Assembly: GCA_003250355.1 (NCBI GenBank) | Contig: QKGS01000101.1 | Coordinates: 1 to 64,000 of the forward strand | DNA from: Bacteroidota bacterium | GTDB taxonomy: Bacteria; Bacteroidota; Bacteroidia; Bacteroidales; SZUA-534 | Direction: 5' to 3' | Length of the DNA stretch: 64,000 nucleotides | In this document: piece after piece, positions 36,566 to 45,331 of the stretch | How the letters are laid out: the number at the start of each line of letters is the position of its first letter | How positions within the stretch are numbered: position 1 is the first letter of the stretch | Notes under the pieces: model-generated | Told to the model about the DNA's origin: nothing | What the model saw: only the letters and a program-made list of their open reading frames with translations | The model's database searches: none | Translations under genes and position numbers: made by a program

Positions 36566-37645
36566 TTAATTTTCAATTTTTTGCATAAATAATTTTTGAG
36601 TTGGGTAAGCAAACTCAATTCCTTCCTGATTAAAGCGCTTTATTATTTCAATATTCAGCTTTTCGTTAAATGCCATATAATCCCAATACTGAGGAGGGTG
36701 ATACCAATACAAATACATTATGTTTAATGAATCGGACATAAGTTTATTGAAAAATACACGCGGTGGAAATTCTTCATTTATACCTTCATGATTTTCGAGA
36801 AGTTCCTTAACTATGCATATAGCTTTTTCAATTTTTTCTACCGGAGTTTCGTATGTAATAGAAATATTTCCTTCGTGTTTTATGTATTCACGCTTACCAA
36901 TATTCTGGATAGTACGGTTAGCAAGCTCACCATTAGGTATCGATACCAAATGACCATTGAGAGTTCTTATTTTTGTACTACGCAAACCTATTGCTTCTAT
37001 AGTTCCGTCATGACCGTCAATAACAACACGTTCACCAACTGTAAAAGGTTTGTCGCCCACAATTACAAATGAACCAATAAAGTGCTTTATTGTATCCTGA
37101 GCAGCCAAAGCAACTGCCAAACCACCAATACCAAGACCTGCAATTATTGAAGTAATAGGTTTGTCGCTCAATATTTGTGCTATATGAAAAAGAAAAAATA
37201 CAACTACTACTATCCTTAATGTTTTACGCAATGCAGGCAAAATCAGCTTCCCTGTTTTTGATTCGGTATTCATAACTATACCTTCATACCCTGCGCCTAT
37301 TACATCTACAAAGCGGTAAAGAAGGTTAGCTACTGCCAAAGCAAAAAGAACTCGGGTTATAGTATGTAATATTTCTTCTGTTTCACTATTAATACTGAAC
37401 CTAAATAATATTGCAACCCATAACCCATATAATACAAATAAAAAAACCGATTTAGCCACGGCTATAAGAAAAGCTGCGGTAACATTGTTCTCTTTTACTT
37501 TCTTACGCTTGGCTATAAACCGTATTACCGATGAAATAATTTTACCAATAATAACCGACAATAATAATATTGAAGCTATAACCCCTATAAGAATCAAATT
37601 ATTATCGTTAATAAGCGAATTAATTTTTTCAAATAATTGTACCAT
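36566..37645 (-). CDS. MscS-family mechanosensitive channel
   Basis: This small-conductance channel releases solutes on osmotic downshock. Four hydrophobic segments lead to the pore helix region IIAGLGIGGLAVALAAQDTIKHFIGS, given here in part: GLGIGGLAVALA at about residues 169-180, then the beta domain KPFTVGERVVIDGHDGTIEAIGLR (partial: GERVVIDGHDGTIEAIG) and a cytoplasmic C domain. The length is 359 aa. It lies between the PNPOx-type gene (stop 5 bases upstream) and deoC on the same strand, so the three may be one transcript. Confidence 0.92.
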   Translation of the reverse strand: MVQLFEKINSLINDNNLILIGVIASILLLSVIIGKIISSVIRFIAKRKKVKENNVTAAFLIAVAKSVFLFVLYGLWVAILFRFSINSETEEILHTITRVLFALAVANLLYRFVDVIGAGYEGIVMNTESKTGKLILPALRKTLRIVVVVFFLFHIAQILSDKPITSIIAGLGIGGLAVALAAQDTIKHFIGSFVIVGDKPFTVGERVVIDGHDGTIEAIGLRSTKIRTLNGHLVSIPNGELANRTIQNIGKREYIKHEGNISITYETPVEKIEKAICIVKELLENHEGINEEFPPRVFFNKLMSDSLNIMYLYWYHPPQYWDYMAFNEKLNIEIIKRFNQEGIEFAYPTQKLFMQKIEN

Positions 37646-37649
37646 AGTT

Positions 37650-38126
37650 TTATTCTAATGTTTCGTGATGATAAAGCTTACCTGAAAACTCTTTAATTTT
37701 TACTATATATATACATACATTGTTAACCGCAGGATCGGAATATACAAAATCACGGTCGGAATATTGTTTCATGAATTTATTAAGACACTCTGTTTTTTTA
37801 TCAAAGTTGTCAATAAATTCAACTTCGCCATGTACCAACACACTTCGGTATGCCATTCCATAACTACATGCAACATGGTCGTGCATATGAAACAATTCAT
37901 GGTCGGTTGTAAAGTTTATACATACAGCCGGATTGTTTCTTAGTATATCAATTTTTTTCCCTTTGCTGTCGGAATGTAAATAAACTATACCATCGTCATA
38001 TCCGAAATTGAAAGGCAATACGTATGGTTTACCACTTTCATCGACCATAGCCACATGGCATACATCGCATTTTTTTATTATAACTTCAATCTCCTCAAGT
38101 GTGTTTAGAAAAGTTGTTTTGCGCAT
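37650..38126 (-). CDS. PNPOx-like flavin-binding protein (NimA-type family)
   Basis: The 158-aa protein opens MRKTTFLNTLEEIEVIIKKC and has the split-barrel pattern CHVAMVDESGKPYVLPFNFG and SVLVHGEVEFI typical of the pyridoxamine 5'-phosphate oxidase-like superfamily. Several His residues (LFHMHDHVAC) could bind a cofactor. Members include nitroimidazole reductases and general FMN or haem proteins, so the exact reaction is unknown. It is the first gene of a minus-strand group with the MscS and deoC genes. Confidence 0.85.
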   Translation of the reverse strand: MRKTTFLNTLEEIEVIIKKCDVCHVAMVDESGKPYVLPFNFGYDDGIVYLHSDSKGKKIDILRNNPAVCINFTTDHELFHMHDHVACSYGMAYRSVLVHGEVEFIDNFDKKTECLNKFMKQYSDRDFVYSDPAVNNVCIYIVKIKEFSGKLYHHETLE

Positions 38127-38306
38127 GTTTTATAGTATTTAATTAAATTTTAAAATAATGATATATCGCTGTACATTTAGTAAGCTTATAAGTATACTCT
38201 ATTATTCAATAGATAATACGAATATACATTATAATGATTAAACGGAGCAGTTTTCTTTAATTTGCTTACAGATAAAACAAATACAAAACCATAAAAATTA
38301 ATAATT

Positions 38307-38939
38307 ATGTCAATTTTAGTAGGAAAAAAAGCACCGGTATTTAATGCAACAGCAGTTGTAAACGGAGGAGAAATAGTTAGTGATTTTTCACTTGAACAGT
38401 TTTTAGGTAAAAAAGATGTTATATTCTTCTTTTACCCTGCCGATTTTACTTTTGTATGTCCTACCGAGCTTATAGCATTCCAGGAAAAATTAGCAGAATT
38501 TGAAAGTCGCAATGTAGCTGTTATCGGATGTTCAACCGATCAGGAATTTTCACATTGGAAATGGCTTCAAACTCCATTAAAAGAAGGTGGTATCCAAGGG
38601 GTTAAATACCCACTTGTAGCAGACCCTGCAAATACAATTGCAGAAAACTATGGAGTATTGGCCGGCAACTATGAATACAACGACAATGGTGAAATAACAT
38701 TTGTTGGTTCAGCACAGGCATACCGCGGATTATTCTTAATTGACAAAGAGGGGGTGGTACAACATCAGGTTGTAAACAATATGCCATTAGGTCGTAGTGT
38801 TGATGAAGCTATCAGAATAGTAGATGCATTACAGTTTTTCCGTGAAAACGGCGAAGTATGTCCTGCAAACTGGCACAAAGGACAAAAAGCTATGTCAGCC
38901 ACTCAGAAAGGAGTAGCCGAGTATCTTTCTAATAAATAA
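38307..38939 (+). CDS. ahpC: Peroxiredoxin (AhpC/Prx1 type)
   Basis: This typical 2-Cys peroxiredoxin reduces hydrogen peroxide and organic peroxides. The peroxidatic cysteine is in PADFTFVCPTEL (about residue 50) and the resolving cysteine in GEVCPANW (about 171); the GGxxG-type and YF segments of sensitive 2-Cys Prx are partly present. The 210-aa length is normal. It stands alone, with a terminator hairpin about 130 bases downstream. No ahpF follows, so a thioredoxin-type reductant elsewhere is likely. Confidence 0.93.
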   Translation: MSILVGKKAPVFNATAVVNGGEIVSDFSLEQFLGKKDVIFFFYPADFTFVCPTELIAFQEKLAEFESRNVAVIGCSTDQEFSHWKWLQTPLKEGGIQGVKYPLVADPANTIAENYGVLAGNYEYNDNGEITFVGSAQAYRGLFLIDKEGVVQHQVVNNMPLGRSVDEAIRIVDALQFFRENGEVCPANWHKGQKAMSATQKGVAEYLSNK

Positions 38940-39065
38940 GAACACCATGTATACCTGTAAGTAACTTGTTTATAAAAGTTTTTTGATTGTTTTTAAATGT
39001 TTTGACAGAGTATTATACTCATTTGTTTAGTTAGTAAAAACAAGTTTTATACAGTTAACAATAAC

Positions 39066-39097
39066 AAAAGGGTGACCTATATGGGTCGCCTTTTTTT
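39066..39097 (+). terminator. Terminator after ahpC
   Basis: AAAAGG and TGACC (39066-39077, one bulged G) pair with GGTCG and CCTTTT (39084-39097), followed by more T. It lies 127 bases after the ahpC stop. Confidence 0.7.
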
Positions 39098-39126
39098 ATT
39101 GACAATAATTAATGTTTATATAGTAA

Positions 39127-39367
39127 AACTACCAATAATGATAAATTCAATTATTTTTGTTCGGTAAAATGCAAAATAAGAATATAAACAAGTCAAAAGG
39201 TATTCATTATCAATTATTTACAGTGCTCTTTGGGGCACTTTTATTTTTACCGTTTTTGGGTAGCGTACATTTGTTCGACTGGGACGAAATAAACTTTGCC
39301 GAATCGGCAAGGGAAATGATTATAACCGGCAACTATCCTGATGTACAGATTGATTTCAAATCGTTTT
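39127..39367 (+). repeat. Left copy of a 241-bp direct repeat
   Basis: This segment matches 42741-42981 over 241 bases with about 15 substitutions and no gap. It contains the upstream region and first codons of the glycosyltransferase gene found whole at 42798. The two copies bracket a five-gene islet. The match stops exactly at TCGTTTT, after which the left copy reads a stop codon. Confidence 0.92.
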
Positions 39368-39369
39368 AA
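39169..39369 (+). pseudogene. Truncated GT83 glycosyltransferase (5' fragment), 66 codons
   Basis: The frame from ATG 39169 repeats the first 60 or so residues of the intact gene, including GSVHLFDWDEINFAESAREM, and ends directly after DFKSF where the full gene continues WEKPPLF. A -7-like box TATTTTTG (39152-39159) lies shortly before the start. In the intact copy the matching ATG is followed by TAG and the gene starts further in, at 42798. Amino-acid changes between the copies are few, so the duplication is not very old or was under selection for a time. Confidence 0.88.
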
Positions 39370-39373
39370 ATAA

Positions 39374-39477
39374 GGGGGTGTCCAAAAAGTAGACTCCCCT
39401 TTTTTTGTTATACCTATTCGAGACTTGTATCAAATATCTAACTCTGTTAGGTATAATCAGACTTTTTGTACAGCCTC
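39374..39477. mobile_element. MITE-like remnant, about 104 bp
   Basis: Outer ends are GGGTGTCCAAAAAGT (39376-39390) and ACTTTTTGTACAGCCTC (39461-39477), which are inverted repeats of each other with a few mismatches, and resemble ends of insertion sequences. Inside is a perfect 9-bp inverted pair TTATACCTA (39408-39416) and TAGGTATAA (39448-39456). There is no room for a transposase. It lies directly at the break of the truncated glycosyltransferase. Confidence 0.5.
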
Positions 39478-39489
39478 TTTATTTTACCA

Positions 39490-39936
39490 TTATATTGATT
39501 TTACCTTTACAGCCTTTAACCCTTTTAAACTATTTTCTGTTTCAAATTGAACTCTACATCCAATCTTTATATCTTCTGAGCAATCAGTTTTATGAACAAA
39601 AATTGATTCTTTAGTTTCCGAGTCTGTAATAAAACCAAACCCCTTCAATTCGTCAAAGTTTTTAAGCCTTCCTGTTCTGATTTTATTATCTATCCGAAAT
39701 TCTGCTTTGGGAGTACCTATCTCTATATTTTCTATTTTTATTTCTTTCTTTTTCGATAAATCAGGTGGTACCGAAGTTAGCATTCCATTTTCATCTACCC
39801 AGGCTATCATATCATCCATGCTACCTTTTTTACCTTTCACTTTCTTTTCCTGTCTACGCTGTTCTTTATCTTTACGCTTCTTATCTTGTTTATTTCTAAC
39901 TTCCTTTTTTCCGAAGGTTTCTTTGGATCTTCCCAT
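39490..39936 (-). CDS. Cold-shock-domain protein with basic N-terminal extension
   Basis: The first 40 residues are extremely Lys/Arg/Glu-rich (KKEVRNKQDKKRKDKEQRRQ), then an acidic linker leads to a C-terminal cold-shock domain (residues about 85-148) with GRLKNFDELKGFGFITD and SIFVHKTD, matching the RNP-type nucleic-acid-binding motifs. The protein probably binds single-stranded RNA. It is the last gene of the islet operon, 20 bases after the sigma gene. This extended form is common among Bacteroidota cold-shock proteins. Confidence 0.88.
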   Translation of the reverse strand: MGRSKETFGKKEVRNKQDKKRKDKEQRRQEKKVKGKKGSMDDMIAWVDENGMLTSVPPDLSKKKEIKIENIEIGTPKAEFRIDNKIRTGRLKNFDELKGFGFITDSETKESIFVHKTDCSEDIKIGCRVQFETENSLKGLKAVKVKSI

Positions 39937-39956
39937 TCAATTATTTTTACTATTAT

Positions 39957-40823
39957 TTAACTATTGAGAAAACTGCGATTCCCTGACATTATTTTTTTTA
40001 ATTTCAACAAGCTTACTCTTTTTATTTGCCTTACTCTTTCGCTTGATATGTCTAATAAAACAGCTATCTCGTTCAAACTATGTGCAGAGTTATTATTCAA
40101 TCCAAATGTCAAATTAATTATTTCAGATTCTCTGCTATTTAGTTTATTTATAGCATATAAGATATTCATTCTTACAGATTCTAACTCTAATTCGCTATCT
40201 GGTGAAGGAATATCACGTGACTCAACTAAATCATATAAGCACAAATCACTATCACTATTCAACAATAAAGGTTTGTCGAAAGAAATATGACTATTTTTAA
40301 AGATATTATTTTCTGACACTTTTTCTTCATCTATATCAAGGTAGTCAGCAATTTCATTATTAGAAGGGTCTCTTTCAAGCTGTTGCTCAAGTCTGTTTGT
40401 TGCTTTTATTATTTGTTTCATTGTTGAGAGCCTGTTTAATGGCAATCGAACAACTCTTGTTTGTTCTTGAATTGCTTGTACAATTGATTGTCGAATCCAC
40501 CATACAGCATATGAAATAAACTTAAAGCCCCTTGTTTCATCAAATTTTTTTGCGGCTTTAACCAAGCCTACATTTCCTTCGTTTATTAAATCGGCAAACG
40601 ATAATCCCTGATTTTGATATTGCTTTGCTACAGAAATTACAAAACGTAGATTTGCTTCAACAAGCATTTGTAGTGCCAGTTCATCGCCGTTTTGTATTCT
40701 TATTGCTAAATCAATTTCATCTTCAGCACTTATCATTTTATACCTGTTTACATCATTAAAATAAAGATTTAATGATTTTTCATCACGAATGGTAACTCTT
40801 TGACTTATTTTTAGTTGTCTCAT
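39957..40823 (-). CDS. RpoD-like sigma-70 factor (second copy type), 288 aa
   Basis: The start is taken at MRQLKISQ, the N terminus usual for Bacteroidota primary sigma factors; a longer frame begins at 40850. Region 2 is well preserved (VEANLRFVISVAKQYQNQG, SFADLINEGNVGLVKAAKKF, and GFKFISYAVWWIRQSIVQAI in parts), as is the region 4 helix-turn-helix (SLNEIAVLLDISSERVRQIK). Length matches the housekeeping factor, but divergent positions and its place in a cold-shock operon suggest an alternative, stress-related RpoD paralogue. It lies 20 bases before the CSD gene and 8 after the monooxygenase gene. Confidence 0.88.
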   Translation of the reverse strand: MRQLKISQRVTIRDEKSLNLYFNDVNRYKMISAEDEIDLAIRIQNGDELALQMLVEANLRFVISVAKQYQNQGLSFADLINEGNVGLVKAAKKFDETRGFKFISYAVWWIRQSIVQAIQEQTRVVRLPLNRLSTMKQIIKATNRLEQQLERDPSNNEIADYLDIDEEKVSENNIFKNSHISFDKPLLLNSDSDLCLYDLVESRDIPSPDSELELESVRMNILYAINKLNSRESEIINLTFGLNNNSAHSLNEIAVLLDISSERVRQIKRVSLLKLKKIMSGNRSFLNS

Positions 40824-40830
40824 ATAGCGA

Positions 40831-41895
40831 TTATATACAGTTATATTCACTAATAAGACGCTGAAAGACTTCCTTAACTGTAGTAATTTCTTTTATTTTA
40901 TAGCCATTTGCCCCGGTAAATGCAAATCCGGAATTAAATTTACCATAATATGCCGATAATAATGCAGTAGCAATGCAGTAGTTTGTTGTTTGAGGATTGC
41001 ATGACTTAATACAATTGTACTGACATTTTTGAGGGCGTTGTTCTCCTCGTTCTGCTGATAACAAAAAATCATTTTCTATTGCTCGCCCGGGAAGTCCTAC
41101 CGGACTTTGGATTAATCTAATATCGTTTATGTCAGAATCAATAAATGCTTGTTTAAATTTATCTGAAGCATCGCATTCTTTAGTTGCAATAAAGCATGAA
41201 CCTAGTTGAACAGCTGAAATACCTAAATCAAAAAGTTCTCTAATTTGATGACCCGCAACAATACCTCCAGCAGCAATTACCGGAATTTCCTTTTTATACT
41301 GATTCGACAAATCTTTTGCTATTGTCAAAACCTCATTAGCAAGCTCTTGCAGATTATATTTCTTATTATTCAAATCACTTAAGCTAAACCCAAGATGCCC
41401 TCCGGCATCGGGACCTTCAACCACAAAAGCATCTGGTAAATAATTATAGTTTTGCAACCATTTTCTTGCTATAATCTGAGCTGCTCTTCCTGATGAAACA
41501 ATAGGGACTAATTTTGTTTTGCTATTATTGGTTTTATATTTTGGCAAATCTAAAGGTAAGCCTGCGCCTGAAAATATAATATCTATTTCTTCTTTTATTG
41601 AAATTTGTACTAAATCATCAAAATTTGTTAGTACTGACATTATATTTACAGCAAGTACTCCTTTTGTTAATTGGCGAGCTTTGCGAATTTCCTTAATAAC
41701 TGCTTCTACATTATTTTGCCTGAATGTTTTATCCGGTGCTCCATTTATTAACCCTGCACCTACGGTAGCAATTGTGCCAATTCCACCTTCTGTTGCTACT
41801 GCAGAGGCAAGGCTTGATAGAGAAATACCAATACCCATTCCTCCTTGAATAATCGGAACAGGTATGGTTAAATCTCCTATTTGAAATGATTTCAA
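40831..41895 (-). CDS. Nitronate monooxygenase / FabK-like flavoprotein
   Basis: The FMN-dependent TIM-barrel pattern is clear: IPVPIIQGGMGIGIS at the start, then DAFVVEGPDAGGHLG (catalytic His region) and IPVIAAGGIVAGHQIRE with AVQLGSCFIAT (phosphate-binding part). Members oxidise alkyl nitronates or act as enoyl-ACP reductases. A C-terminal cysteine-rich patch (CQYNCIKSCNPQTTNYC, about residues 298-314) is characteristic of one subgroup and may bind metal. Its company of RNA-binding and sigma-factor genes is unusual. The length is 354 aa. Confidence 0.85.
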   Translation of the reverse strand: MKSFQIGDLTIPVPIIQGGMGIGISLSSLASAVATEGGIGTIATVGAGLINGAPDKTFRQNNVEAVIKEIRKARQLTKGVLAVNIMSVLTNFDDLVQISIKEEIDIIFSGAGLPLDLPKYKTNNSKTKLVPIVSSGRAAQIIARKWLQNYNYLPDAFVVEGPDAGGHLGFSLSDLNNKKYNLQELANEVLTIAKDLSNQYKKEIPVIAAGGIVAGHQIRELFDLGISAVQLGSCFIATKECDASDKFKQAFIDSDINDIRLIQSPVGLPGRAIENDFLLSAERGEQRPQKCQYNCIKSCNPQTTNYCIATALLSAYYGKFNSGFAFTGANGYKIKEITTVKEVFQRLISEYNCI

Positions 41896-41901
41896 ATTAT
41901 T

Positions 41902-42093
41902 TTATTTTACATTATAGGCAACTTCACCCTTTTCACTTTGCTTAATATCAAAAGTAACAGTTTGACCTTCTGATAGTCTAGTATAAGGGTTCAATAAGCC
42001 CGAGCGATGTATAAAAATATCTTTCTTACCATCTAACTGAATGAAACCAAAACCCTTAATTTCATCATACCATTTTATTATACCTTCATTCAT
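41902..42093 (-). CDS. Cold-shock protein (CspA-type), 63 aa
   Basis: This compact cold-shock domain has KWYDEIKGFGFIQLDG (RNP1-like) and DIFIHRSGL (RNP2-like), and ends in VAYNVK. It acts as an RNA chaperone. It begins three bases after the RRM gene and ends six bases before the monooxygenase gene, so all are in one message. The length is at the short end for the family, which is normal for CspA. Confidence 0.92.
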   Translation of the reverse strand: MNEGIIKWYDEIKGFGFIQLDGKKDIFIHRSGLLNPYTRLSEGQTVTFDIKQSEKGEVAYNVK

Positions 42094-42096
42094 ATC

Positions 42097-42366
42097 TTAA
42101 TACCTTTTTTTGTTTTTTACTTCACTTTTTTCTCTAGCTTCATTCACTACCATTTCTCTATTTTCAAAAGTAGCTCCATTCAATTCAGCTATTGCTTTTT
42201 TACAATTGTCTAAATCATCCATTGTCACAAAGCCAAAGCCTTTGCTTTTTCCGCTAAACTTATCTGTGATAATTTTAACGTCGCTTACTGAACCATAATC
42301 TTCAAAAATGGTTTTCAAATCATTTTCATCAACCCTATAATCAAGGTTGCCAACATAAATATTCAT
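42097..42366 (-). CDS. RRM RNA-binding protein, 89 aa
   Basis: A single RNA-recognition motif shows RNP2 as IYVGNL (residues 3-8) and RNP1 as KGFGFVTM (about 42-49), with a short basic tail (KNKKRY). Such proteins are cold-induced in Bacteroidota and cyanobacteria and bind single-stranded RNA. It is the first gene of the islet operon, preceded by a long leader of AT-rich sequence, as is usual for cold-regulated genes. Confidence 0.93.
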   Translation of the reverse strand: MNIYVGNLDYRVDENDLKTIFEDYGSVSDVKIITDKFSGKSKGFGFVTMDDLDNCKKAIAELNGATFENREMVVNEAREKSEVKNKKRY

Positions 42367-42740
42367 ATAATTATTAAAATTTAAGCCCGATATTAATCAA
42401 AGCCGTATTACTGTATTGTGCAGGATTTTTTAGAAAGGGAATAATCTGATACGGATTTTTCTTTTTCGTAGCATTCTGCATTATTTGAAAAAGGATAAAA
42501 AAACGTATCAACTTAAATAAGGAAAGAATTTAAATATACTTCTCTTTACAATCTATTTCAATGCAAATGTACATTAATATATAATTATAAACAACAGAAA
42601 ATGAATTATTTATTATTTTATACTATCATAATTGCTATGCAAATAACTTATAAGCACAGCATTAGTACATAATTATTTAAAATGCTTTCAGATTTCATAA
42701 ACATTAAAAAAAACTAAATGTACAATGATTTAACTGCTAG
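42367..42740. promoter_or_regulatory. Upstream region of the RRM operon
   Basis: These 374 bases contain no gene. Read on the minus strand they form a long AT-rich leader before the RRM gene with partly self-complementary blocks (AAAGCCGTATTACTG near 42400; GATACGGATTTTTC near 42452). A long 5' UTR would fit a cold-shock type control, but no defined box could be fixed. The right end meets the second direct-repeat copy at 42741. Confidence 0.4.
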
Positions 42741-42981
42741 AACTACCAATAATGATAAATTTAATTATTTTTGTTCGCCAAAATGTAGAATAAGAATATG
42801 AGCAAGCTTAAAGATATTCATTATCAATTATTTATAGTGCTCTTGGGGGCACTTTTATTTTTACCGTTTTTGGGTAGCGTACATTTGTTCGACTGGGACG
42901 AAATAAACTTTGCCGAATCGGCAAGGGAAATGATTGTAACCGGCAACTATCTTGATGTACAGATTGATTTCAAATCGTTTT
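42741..42981 (+). repeat. Right copy of the 241-bp direct repeat
   Basis: This is the partner of 39127-39367. It includes a TATTTTTG -7-like box (42766-42773) and the first 61 codons of the intact glycosyltransferase. Both copies are in the same orientation and have equal length. Confidence 0.92.
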
Positions 42982-44462
42982 GGGAAAAACCACCTTTATT
43001 TATTTGGCTTCAAGTACTTAGCATGAAAGCTTTTGGAGTAAATGAATTTGCAGCCCGCTTCCCTAATGCAATGGTTGGAATACTTTCGCTATTGGCTTTT
43101 TTCAATATTGGCAAAAAAATATATAATACCCGATTTGGACTTATATGGGTACTGGTTTATACAGGTTCAGTACTACCGTTTTTTTATTTCAAATCGGGTA
43201 TTATTGACCCATTATTTAACCTTTGCATATTTTTAAGTATATATCAGTTCTATTTATTTAATAATGCCGACGAGAATAATAAAACTAAGCACATAATTTT
43301 ATCGGCTCTGTTCAATGGCTTGGGTATTTTGACAAAAGGTCCGGTTGCATTTTTGATATTTGGTATTACTGTATTTATATATATGATAATACATAAGCAA
43401 TACAAAGAATTTTTAAAATTCAAAGTATTGGCTCTTTATACCTTTGTATTAGCATTTGTAGGTGGATTTTGGTTTATATTACAAATACTAAACGGCAACT
43501 ACACGGTAATATATGATTTTGTAATTTATCAAATACGGTTATTTCAAATTGAAGACGCCGGACACGGAGGTTTTCCGGGATACCATTTTGTAATACTGTT
43601 TTTTGGGGTGTTTCCGGCATCGATATTTGCCATAAGGTCAATGTGGTTTGAAAAGTCGGGAACCGATGTTCAGCAAAACATGAAGCGATGGATGCTGATT
43701 TGTTTCTGGGTAGTATTAATATTATTTTCGATTGTAAACACAAAAATAGTTCACTATTCATCAATGTGTTACCTGCCTATGGGGTATTTAGCTGCGCTTA
43801 CTATTCACCGTATTTTTGAAAATGAAATTAAATTTACGTTATGGATGAAATTGGTTTTAATAGCAATTGCAGCAGTTTTAGGCTTTTCTGTAGCACTATT
43901 CCGTTATGTTGAAAAATACAAGCAAACTATAATTGATTCAGGATTTATAAAAGACGATTTTGCAATAGGTAATTTGCAAGCAACAGTTAACTGGCCTGTT
44001 ATAATAAGTATAATTGGTATAACTATGGTTATATGGACAGCCATAGTATTATTTAAAAACATAAGCATTAAAAAATCGATAGTAGGGTTATTCATAGGAA
44101 GCTTGTTATTTATTGAAGCAACTATGATACTGGTTGTGCCAAGAATTGAGCAGTATTCGCAAAATGCAGCAATTGAATTTTATAAAAGTATTAAGAATGA
44201 AGATTGCTATGTTGAGACTGTTGGTTTTAAGAGCTATGCCAAATACTTTTATAAGCAAAAAACAAAAGCTCAAACAGCAGAGAATATTGACCTTTCATGG
44301 TTATTGTCAGATGCTCCCGATAAAACAGTATATATAGTAACTAAAAATACGATAGTAAAATATTTTACAGAAACACATAAAAACTTTACACTTTTGTATG
44401 AGAAAAATGGTTTTGCCTTTTTTGCATCGGAAGATAAAACAGTAGAAAATGATAGACAATAA
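42798..44462 (+). CDS. GT83 (ArnT-like) membrane glycosyltransferase
   Basis: This polytopic GT-C enzyme transfers a sugar from a polyprenyl phosphate to lipid A or another glycolipid on the periplasmic face. The motif DWDEINFAESAREM (about residues 29-42) supplies the acidic catalytic residues in the first external loop, followed by FWEKPPLFIW. About ten hydrophobic spans and a soluble C-terminal part (from about residue 440) complete the pattern, with a length of 554 aa. It overlaps the GT2 gene behind it by 14 bases, so they act together, the GT2 enzyme probably making the lipid-linked donor. Confidence 0.9.
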   Translation: MSKLKDIHYQLFIVLLGALLFLPFLGSVHLFDWDEINFAESAREMIVTGNYLDVQIDFKSFWEKPPLFIWLQVLSMKAFGVNEFAARFPNAMVGILSLLAFFNIGKKIYNTRFGLIWVLVYTGSVLPFFYFKSGIIDPLFNLCIFLSIYQFYLFNNADENNKTKHIILSALFNGLGILTKGPVAFLIFGITVFIYMIIHKQYKEFLKFKVLALYTFVLAFVGGFWFILQILNGNYTVIYDFVIYQIRLFQIEDAGHGGFPGYHFVILFFGVFPASIFAIRSMWFEKSGTDVQQNMKRWMLICFWVVLILFSIVNTKIVHYSSMCYLPMGYLAALTIHRIFENEIKFTLWMKLVLIAIAAVLGFSVALFRYVEKYKQTIIDSGFIKDDFAIGNLQATVNWPVIISIIGITMVIWTAIVLFKNISIKKSIVGLFIGSLLFIEATMILVVPRIEQYSQNAAIEFYKSIKNEDCYVETVGFKSYAKYFYKQKTKAQTAENIDLSWLLSDAPDKTVYIVTKNTIVKYFTETHKNFTLLYEKNGFAFFASEDKTVENDRQ

Positions 44463-45201
44463 AAAAATTGCAGTTGTATTACCGGCCTATAATGCTGAAA
44501 AAACTTTAAAAATCACTTACAATGAAATACCTTTCGATATAGTAGATGAGGTTATTTTGGTTGATGATTTGAGTAGCGATAAAACAGTACAGGTAGGACA
44601 AGAATTGGGAATAAAACATATAGTAAAGCATCAAGTAAACCGAGGCTACGGTGGTAATCAAAAGTCGTGCTACGATAAAGCTTTGGAACTTGGAGCCGAT
44701 ATAGTTGTAATGCTTCACCCCGATTATCAATACACACCTAAGTTACTTCGTGCTATGTGTTATTTGCTTGCCGATGGTGCTTACGAGGTGGTAATAGGTT
44801 CGCGTATACTGGGCAAAGGTGCTTTGCGCGGAGGTATGCCTAAGTACAAGTATGTGGCCAACCGCTTTCTTACTCTTACTCAAAACTTGCTTATGAATCA
44901 GAAGCTTTCTGAATATCACACAGGTTACAGAGCATTTACAAAAAATGTATTACAATCTATTAACTACAACATTAATTCCGACGATTTTGTGTTTGACAAC
45001 CAAATGCTTGCACAAATATTTTATGCAAAATTTGAGATTGCAGAAATAACCTGCCCCACTAAATATTTCAAAGAGGCATCGTCAATTAATTTTGTGCGCA
45101 GTTCAAAATACGGTATAGGTGTTCTTTGGGTTGCTTTTACTTATTTTTTACAAAAAGCCGGTTTAGGGAGATTTAAAATATTTAAAAAAGATATGTTGTA
45201 A
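44449..45201 (+). CDS. GT2 glycosyltransferase (polyprenyl-phosphate sugar synthase type)
   Basis: The GT-A fold of family 2 shows VVLPAYNAEKTL, the nucleotide-binding DEVILVDDLSSDKT and the acidic motif HPDYQY, then HTGYRAFTK and the W-rich end. It resembles dolichol-phosphate mannosyltransferase-type enzymes that charge a polyprenyl phosphate with a sugar, which the GT83 partner could then transfer. There are no transmembrane segments at the C terminus, unlike DPM-GtrA fusions. It overlaps the GT83 gene, indicating joint translation. Confidence 0.88.
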   Translation: MIDNKKIAVVLPAYNAEKTLKITYNEIPFDIVDEVILVDDLSSDKTVQVGQELGIKHIVKHQVNRGYGGNQKSCYDKALELGADIVVMLHPDYQYTPKLLRAMCYLLADGAYEVVIGSRILGKGALRGGMPKYKYVANRFLTLTQNLLMNQKLSEYHTGYRAFTKNVLQSINYNINSDDFVFDNQMLAQIFYAKFEIAEITCPTKYFKEASSINFVRSSKYGIGVLWVAFTYFLQKAGLGRFKIFKKDML

Positions 45202-45331
45202 GAGGGGTACAGGTTATAGGGTTACGGGGGGTGTGATACTTCGATAGTGGTATCGTAGAGCGGAGACCAAAACAGTGCAGCTTAATTGATTAACCGGATA
45301 ACTATTGAGCGAACAGGATTGCTGAGAAAGA

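Noticed and set aside
39980-40850. Housekeeping RpoD
   Set aside because: The length fits, but the operon context and divergent segments suit a second, alternative factor; the main rpoD is expected elsewhere.
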